NCBI RefSeq assembly: GCF_000217955.3
Contig: NZ_AFOY02000015.1
Coordinates: forward strand, 1,178,001-1,242,000
Origin: Pseudomonas fluorescens HK44
Lineage (GTDB): Bacteria; Pseudomonadota; Gammaproteobacteria; Pseudomonadales; Pseudomonadaceae
Reading direction: 5' to 3'
DNA length: 64,000 nt
Position 1 is the stretch's first letter, and the number at the start of each line of letters is the position of its first letter. The translations under genes were made by a program, and so were the position numbers. A model generated the notes under the pieces. The model was not told the DNA's origin and did no database searches. It saw nothing but the letters and a program-made list of their open reading frames with translations. Of this stretch, positions 58,946 through 64,000 are shown in pieces.

Positions 58946-61573
58946 TTATCGCCTGCTCGGGCCGCTCAGCATCCATTGCATGAACGCCCCGGAAGACAAT
59001 GGGACAGAGAAGAAATATCCCTGCCCGACCTCATAACCTTGCGCCCTGAGAATGTCACGCTGGGCCGCGTGCTCAATGCCTTCAGCGACAACATGCAAGG
59101 AAAGCCCCTTACCAATACCGATAACGGACTCGCTTAATGCGCGGCAGGAAGCATCGTGCTCCAGGTCATCAACAAAACTCTTGTCCAGTTTCAGCTCACT
59201 GATCGGCAACCGTCGCAAGTACCCCAAGCTGGAATAACCTGTGCCAAAGTCATCAATCGCCAGACGCACACCCAAGGCATGCAGATCCTGGATGGTTTTC
59301 TCTGAACCAGGGCTGTTGCAAAGCAATACGCCTTCCGTCACCTCCACGCACAAATCGGCGGGCTGCAATTTACATCGGCGCAATTGCTCGGCGATCTGCC
59401 CCACCAGATTCAGATTGTGAAAGTTGATCGGTGACAGATTGATCGACATGGACGGGACCACGAATCCTTGCCGGCGCCACTGCGCCAATTGCCCGCAGGC
59501 CTCTTGCAGCACCCATTGGCTCAGCTTATTGATTAACCCGCACTCCTCGGCCAAAGGTATGAATCGCGCTGGCGAGATACTGCCCAGTGCTGGGTGTTCC
59601 CAGCGTGCCAGCGCCTCTACGCCGACGAGACGCCCGCTCCTCAAATCGACTTGCGGCTGATAATCCAGGTGAAGACCATTCTCAGCCAGGGTCGCACGCA
59701 ACGCTGTCTCAAGTATCAAACGTTGCTGAGCGATCTTGTTCATTTCTTCGAGAAAAAAACTGAAGCCGCCGCGTTCGGTACGTTTGGCCTGGTACATCGC
59801 AATATCGGCGCAATGCAGCAGGTTTTCCATATACTGCCCGTCATCTGGAAACATGCTGATACCGATGCTGGCCGACAGGCCCACGGAGGTGCCGGCTATA
59901 TTAGCCGGAGTACTCAGGATCATCTTCAGCCGTTCGAGAAAGGTCGTGACCTGCGTGGCATTCATCCTTGGAAGCACCAGAACGAACTCATCTCCGGATA
60001 ACCGCCCGACAATGTCCGACTCCCGGAGCACACTGCGTAGCCGTTGCGCTACGACTTGCAGCAACTCGTCGCCCGAAGCATGCCCCAGCGCATCATTGAC
60101 CTGCTTGAAGCGGTCCAGGTCGACAAACAGTACCGCCAACTCAGCCTGCTCCTGAGCAACTTCGGCAATGGCGCGGTCCGCTTGTGCCAGCAAAAAACTG
60201 CGATTGGGCAAGCCGGTCAACGCATCATAAAACGCCATTCTTCGAATCGATTCACGTGCCTCTTCCCGCTCGAGCGCCAACATGCACAAGTGCGTTCCCG
60301 CCGTCACCAGGTGAGCATGCAAGGCATCGGGACCGCGACATTCCCTGAAATAGAGTGCAAAGGTGGCAGCAATCCGGCCAGCGCCGTTGCGCACGGGAAT
60401 AGACCAGCACGCTCGCAAACCCGACTTCTCGGCCAGAGACTTGTAATCCGCCCAGAGCGGATCGTGATTGATATCCGTCACCAGAACCGGTTCGCCCCTG
60501 TAGGCCGCCGTCCCGCAAGACCCGACAACTGGACCTATCGGTAATCCCTCGATAGCTCTGGAGTAATCAGTCGGCAAACCAGGACTGGCCAGCGGGTGCA
60601 GAAATCCCTCCGGGTCCACGCTCAGGATCGAAACGATGACTTCTGGCGCGATGCGTTCGATCTCCTGACACATCAGGGTCAATACGCTTTCCAACGACTG
60701 CTCTTTCAAAAGAGCCCCTATCACCTTGTCCTGCAACACCTCATGCAGCTTTGACCGGGTGATGTCAGTCAGCACAATGACGATGTTGTCGACCTTCCCT
60801 TGAGCATCGAACACGGGGGTCGACGAAATATGCACCCAAAGCCTTTGACCATTACGCTTGCTGATCAGTGCGCTGGCTTCACAGGGCTCACCACGCAGGA
60901 CTTTTTCGAGCACCGCTTGCGCACGCGATTCGGCCTGAATATCGGAGACAAAGAACATCAGAGGCGACCGCCCGATGACCTCCTCACGGGAATACCCGAG
61001 CAATCGAACGAGCCCGTCATTGACATAGATGAGACGCGCATCAGCGTCGACGATACAGGTGGCAGAACTGGTGATGTTGACCGACATCGACAGCAACCGG
61101 TGTTCGATATCTTTCAGGCGCGTCTGTGTCACATCCTTGAGGAAGGCTGCATATAGGATTCGGCCCCGCAAGGTAATTTTCGAGATCGACATCGCGCCCC
61201 AGCGCTCCTCGCCATCCTTGCGCGCGATATGGACTTCCCGGCTGACGCCCACGATCTTGTTGACCCCGGTCTCCCGGTTCGCGCCGACATAACCGTCATG
61301 GTGGGGACGTATGACGTGAGGAACCAATCTATTGACGTTGCTCCCCAGTATTTCTTCACGAGGACAACCCCAAAACTGTTCGGCAGCCGCATTGAAAAAC
61401 ACTACGTTATTCTGGTCATCAATGACCACCACGGCATCGACAGCCTGCTCCAGTGTTTGCACGAAAAAGTCTTCTGCCTCTTCGCCGCTCGCCAGTCTGA
61501 CTTTCGTGTCCATAATCGCCACTTTTCCAATGCCACCACGGTCCACCATCCCTGGCTGCGTGTGAAGCGTCAT
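58946..61573 (-). CDS. DosP-like PAS-PAS-GAF-GGDEF-EAL protein
   Basis: This 875-residue cytoplasmic cyclic-di-GMP enzyme has two PAS domains (residues about 35-155 and 160-280), a GAF domain (about 300-440), GGDEF (motif SGDEF with RESD inhibitory I-site just before) and EAL (EALARWEHP, DDFGTGYSSLGYLR, AEGIEHAA). PAS1 is like the haem domain of E. coli DosP: His92 in RPHHDGY aligns with the proximal haem His77, Arg112 with Arg97, but Val110 replaces the distal Met95. It may thus sense O2 or CO in a FixL-like manner. Both catalytic sites look usable. The start at 61573 is chosen for its AAGG; a later ATG at 61513 is possible. It is monocistronic. Confidence 0.93.
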   Translation of the reverse strand: MTLHTQPGMVDRGGIGKVAIMDTKVRLASGEEAEDFFVQTLEQAVDAVVVIDDQNNVVFFNAAAEQFWGCPREEILGSNVNRLVPHVIRPHHDGYVGANRETGVNKIVGVSREVHIARKDGEERWGAMSISKITLRGRILYAAFLKDVTQTRLKDIEHRLLSMSVNITSSATCIVDADARLIYVNDGLVRLLGYSREEVIGRSPLMFFVSDIQAESRAQAVLEKVLRGEPCEASALISKRNGQRLWVHISSTPVFDAQGKVDNIVIVLTDITRSKLHEVLQDKVIGALLKEQSLESVLTLMCQEIERIAPEVIVSILSVDPEGFLHPLASPGLPTDYSRAIEGLPIGPVVGSCGTAAYRGEPVLVTDINHDPLWADYKSLAEKSGLRACWSIPVRNGAGRIAATFALYFRECRGPDALHAHLVTAGTHLCMLALEREEARESIRRMAFYDALTGLPNRSFLLAQADRAIAEVAQEQAELAVLFVDLDRFKQVNDALGHASGDELLQVVAQRLRSVLRESDIVGRLSGDEFVLVLPRMNATQVTTFLERLKMILSTPANIAGTSVGLSASIGISMFPDDGQYMENLLHCADIAMYQAKRTERGGFSFFLEEMNKIAQQRLILETALRATLAENGLHLDYQPQVDLRSGRLVGVEALARWEHPALGSISPARFIPLAEECGLINKLSQWVLQEACGQLAQWRRQGFVVPSMSINLSPINFHNLNLVGQIAEQLRRCKLQPADLCVEVTEGVLLCNSPGSEKTIQDLHALGVRLAIDDFGTGYSSLGYLRRLPISELKLDKSFVDDLEHDASCRALSESVIGIGKGLSLHVVAEGIEHAAQRDILRAQGYEVGQGYFFSVPLSSGAFMQWMLSGPSRR

Positions 61574-61754
61574 AAAAACCTTCAGACCAGGAAGGGGACT
61601 ATCAACGGAGCAACGCGTAATACTGTTTCTATGTCGAAAGTCAGGATTTATTCACTCTAGTCGTCCCCATACGTCACTGCGCCCTCGGCTTGAAATCACA
61701 GGATAGCTTCGAAGTGACTGAGCGGTCGATCCAATCCATCGCTACGACGCCCGG

Positions 61755-63675
61755 ATCGAGTAGGAGGCGGCTTCACAGCCGCCGTCCTCTCACACCACTG
61801 TACGTACGGATCCGTATACGGCGGTTCAAGTTATGCGATTAAGCCGAGTCATCGTATCCAGTATTGAGACCAGTCCAAGCCGATCCCACAGTTTCTTCGG
61901 TAGCGCGTGATTCAGATGCGCAGCACCGGAACTCCACCATGGGCCCCGGCCATTGAACGCCGAAATGCAGGCGCGGTGCCTGCTGAGCCCCAGACGCATC
62001 AGGTGGCGAGCCCTTGTTGAGGGCCGTTTCCATTGACGCCATACGGCGCAGCGCAGCTTACGACGCACCCAGCCATCAAGCTTCTCCAGTGCTCGCTTGC
62101 CCTGAGTCAACTTGAAGTAGCCAGCCCAACCGCGCAGCACAGGATTTATTCGCTCAATGACGGTTGCCATCTTGCACCCCCGCGCTCCGCGCAGTAGCTC
62201 TCTGAGTCGGTCGCGCAAGCGATCCAGACTCATGGTTGCCACTCTCAGTCTCGGAGGCTGATGCCAGCTCATCCCGTAACCCAAATAGTCACAGACCCAA
62301 GTCCGTGCCACGCGACTCTTTTCCCGGTTCAGCGTCAGTTTCAGGCGCTGATTCAAGAAGCACTCGACACCGGCCATCACTCGTTCACCCGCACGACGAC
62401 TGCGCACGTAAATGTTTGCGTCGTCGGCATAGCGCACGAAACGATGGCCCCGCCGTTCCAGCTCGCGGTCGAGTTCGTTGAGCAGGATGTTCGACAGCAA
62501 CGGCGAGAGCGGGCCGCCTTGCGGCGTCCCTTCCTGCCGTCGGCTGACGAGCCCACCTGACATGGACCCCCGCTTCGAGATAACGACGTATGAGCGTGAG
62601 CACGCGTTTGTCTGCGATTTGGCGCGCCACATAGGCCATCAACACATCGTGGTTGACCCGATCAAAGAATTTCTCCAGATCGAGTTCTACACACCAACGG
62701 TAGCCTGCGGCCACATGGGCACGGGCTGTTTCGATGGCTTGGTGGGCGCTTCTGCCCGGACGAAAACCGTAGCTGTAGTCCGAGAACAGAGGATCGAAGA
62801 TCGGTGTGAGCTGTTGCAGTAGAGCTTGCTGGATCAGGCGATCCATCACATTGGGGATACCCAACTGACGGATTCCGCCTTTGGGTTTTGGGATTTCGAC
62901 GGCGCGTACACCTTGCGGATGGTACTCACCGGCCAGCAACCGAACCTTGAGGATCGGCCAATACTGTTTCACGTAGCCCGCCAAGTCGTCGACCGTCATG
63001 CCATCGGCACCCGGTGCGCCCTTGTTGCTAACTACGCGTTGATACGCACGCTTGAGGTTAGCCGGTGCAAGCACCCGCTCCATCAACGTGTCCGGCTCCG
63101 CGTTCGTCCACGTCACAGACGCCGCCAATACCTCTGCGCTGTCAGCCGTCGTCCTCGGATACTGTCCGGGACTCGGAGTAACAGTCTTCTCTGGGAGAAA
63201 TTTCTGCATTTCGGTATTCAACGAGACTCTGACGCCTACTGGCGGCATAACCTGTTCGGCCCTTGGTGACACGGTTATTCGCCACTTACTTCGGCCTCGG
63301 CTGACTTCTGCACGCTCATCCCGTCATCTCGCGACGCTCGGTAGCACAGTGGCAAACGTGCAGATCTCCCAGGGTAATTCGCGCGACCTTCCTGCTTATG
63401 CCTGTCGGATCTACGTCGCAGCGTCCCGTGCAAGTATTGGGCTTTGAGGAAGTTTGCCCCCTTACCCCGCTGCGCCGCCTCTATCCGCTTCCTGTTCGTC
63501 AGGCCAGCATTTTGCCTCGGGCTTCCTTCAGATTCGCAGTCACCCGCGACACCCTTGCCTCTGGCTAACACTTCCCCTTGCCGGGTGTGTAGAGGACTTT
63601 CACCTCCAAGTCACCAGCGTGGCCACCACAGCCAAGCTGGTTGCGCTTACGCGCAACGCGCCATGCCTGGCGCAC
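61755..63675 (-). mobile_element. Group II intron
   Basis: The element reads on the minus strand from GTGCGCC (5' boundary at 63675) to CTACTCGAT (near 61755), about 1.9 kb. Domain V/VI-like sequence is visible at the 3' end (CCGTATACGGATCCGTACG, GTGTGAGAGGACGG, then GGCGGCTGTGAAGCCGCC). It encodes a maturase-type reverse transcriptase. The 5' exon junction is immediately behind a terminator hairpin (63681-63708), the target choice described for class C introns. Confidence 0.85.
61826..63272 (-). pseudogene. ltrA: Group II intron reverse transcriptase/maturase, frameshifted
   Basis: The N-terminal part (NLKRAYQRVVSNKGAPGADGM, IPKPKGGIRQLGIPNVMDRLIQQAL, YGFRPGRSAHQAI) and the C-terminal part (EGTPQGGPLSPLLSNILLNELD, catalytic RYADDANIYV, maturase domain RINPVLRGWAGYFKLTQGK) lie in different frames. 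The change occurs near 62564, where one extra base in GGGGGTCCATGTC breaks the ARRYLEAGV-MSGG junction. Without it the protein would be about 480 residues. It is either an inactivated intron or a base-call error. Confidence 0.88.
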
Positions 63676-63680
63676 AAACG

Positions 63681-63708
63681 AAAAAGCCCAGCATCATACT
63701 GGGCTTAT
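63681..63708 (-). terminator. Terminator of the DUF5329 gene, at the intron insertion site
   Basis: The minus-strand stem AAGCCCAGTATGATGCTGGGCTT is followed by TTTCG; it begins 17 bases after the DUF5329 stop and ends six bases before the intron. Confidence 0.87.
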
Positions 63709-63724
63709 TCGACTTCAGACTGAC

Positions 63725-64000
63725 TCAATGAAGCTGACGCTGCCTTTGTAGCTCGGTCTTCAGCCAGAGGCTTGCGGGTTGTACACCTGCTGGGCATCGC
63801 ACTTCATAGAGACTGCCACTCATGCTGCTTTTAGTGGCCGCCAGATCGATGAAGTCTTCTGCACTGCCGATCATGTTCTTGCCTTCGAGGTAGTTCAGCT
63901 TTTTCTCCAGATGCGCCCGAGCCTGGGGACCCGGATATTCGCTTGCGTTACGCACGAACCGGCACTCACTGTGCTCGACAAAATCCAGCAGGCTCTTTAT
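63725..64000 (-). CDS. DUF5329 family protein, 5' part outside window
   Basis: The visible 91 C-terminal residues (LLDFVEHSECRFVRNASEYPG, AHLEKKLNYLEGKNMIGSAEDFIDLAATKSSMSGSLYEVRCP, ASLWLKTELQRQRQLH) have the pattern of DUF5329, exported proteins related to E. coli YfeK, with two conserved cysteines. A signal peptide would be expected upstream of the window edge. The function is unknown. Confidence 0.82.
   Translation of the reverse strand: MKSLLDFVEHSECRFVRNASEYPGPQARAHLEKKLNYLEGKNMIGSAEDFIDLAATKSSMSGSLYEVRCPAGVQPASLWLKTELQRQRQLH

Noticed and set aside
58859..59137. Plus-strand frame of 92 codons near the start of the 58.9-61.6 kb region
   Set aside because: It overlaps the C-terminus of the EAL domain on the opposite strand and has no ribosome site.

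Overview
The window looks like chromosomal DNA of a Pseudomonas from the P. fluorescens complex. Evidence is the GC-rich protein-coding sequence, the seven paired REP elements (REPINs) built on GTGGGAGCGAGCCTGCTCGCGAT, lineage-typical small families (DUF1652, DUF6124, MvaT/MvaU) and conserved gene sets such as kguEKTD, gor/galU, ahpC/ahpF, hpd and modABC. No rRNA, tRNA or CRISPR array is visible.

Layout. 1-8.9 kb: a truncated sensor kinase, then an RstAB-like two-component pair divergent from an RND efflux adaptor and permease with no outer-membrane gene, then a DUF1345 membrane protein. 9-10.4 kb: a fibronectin type III repeat protein. 10.4-15.7 kb: the complete 2-ketogluconate operon ptxS-kguE-kguK-kguT-kguD with two perfect PtxS operators. 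16-19.1 kb: a disturbed accessory segment with a LuxR-type HTH protein, an unrecognised beta-rich protein, a truncated RHS gene fused back-to-back to an autotransporter remnant, and a DUF6124 gene. 19.2-22 kb: arginine:pyruvate transaminase (aruH) behind a chemoreceptor. 22.4-26.3 kb: glycerate kinase, a CdaR-type regulator and a divergent MFS transporter. 26.4-27.7 kb: an IS110/IS1111-type element. 27.9-35.6 kb: aldo/keto reductase, RarD, HPPD, a DMT exporter with divergent LysR regulator, a CSS-EAL phosphodiesterase and an H-NS-like silencer (MvaU).

35.8-43.7 kb: secreted protein, glyoxalase I, ahpF/ahpC, glutathione reductase, a frameshifted IS1182-type element and galU; apart from the IS this is an oxidative and carbonyl stress block. 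44-46 kb: small proteins and lipoproteins. 46-49 kb: an alkylation-damage module (2OG-Fe(II) oxygenase, alkB, ada) with matching Ada-box-like sites in front of both transcription units; the Ada protein lacks three of the four zinc-ligand cysteines. 49.4-55.6 kb: nitronate monooxygenase, modABC behind a perfect ModE-type palindrome, two small proteins, and xdhC next to a cytochrome c fragment cut off by an ISL3 transposase remnant, apparently the residue of a lost molybdoenzyme operon. 55.8-64 kb: small proteins, a Tat-exported beta-carbonic anhydrase, a lipoprotein, a DosP-like PAS/PAS/GAF/GGDEF/EAL protein, and a group II intron with a frameshifted reverse transcriptase inserted just behind the terminator of a DUF5329 gene.

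The observations most worth following are the zinc-site-deficient Ada with its two operators, a 13-15 bp segment recurring inside REP palindromes, the IS1111-type element with its non-coding 3' region, the RHS/autotransporter scar, and the haem-PAS variant of the cyclic-di-GMP enzyme. All family calls come from reading the sequence, without database searches.
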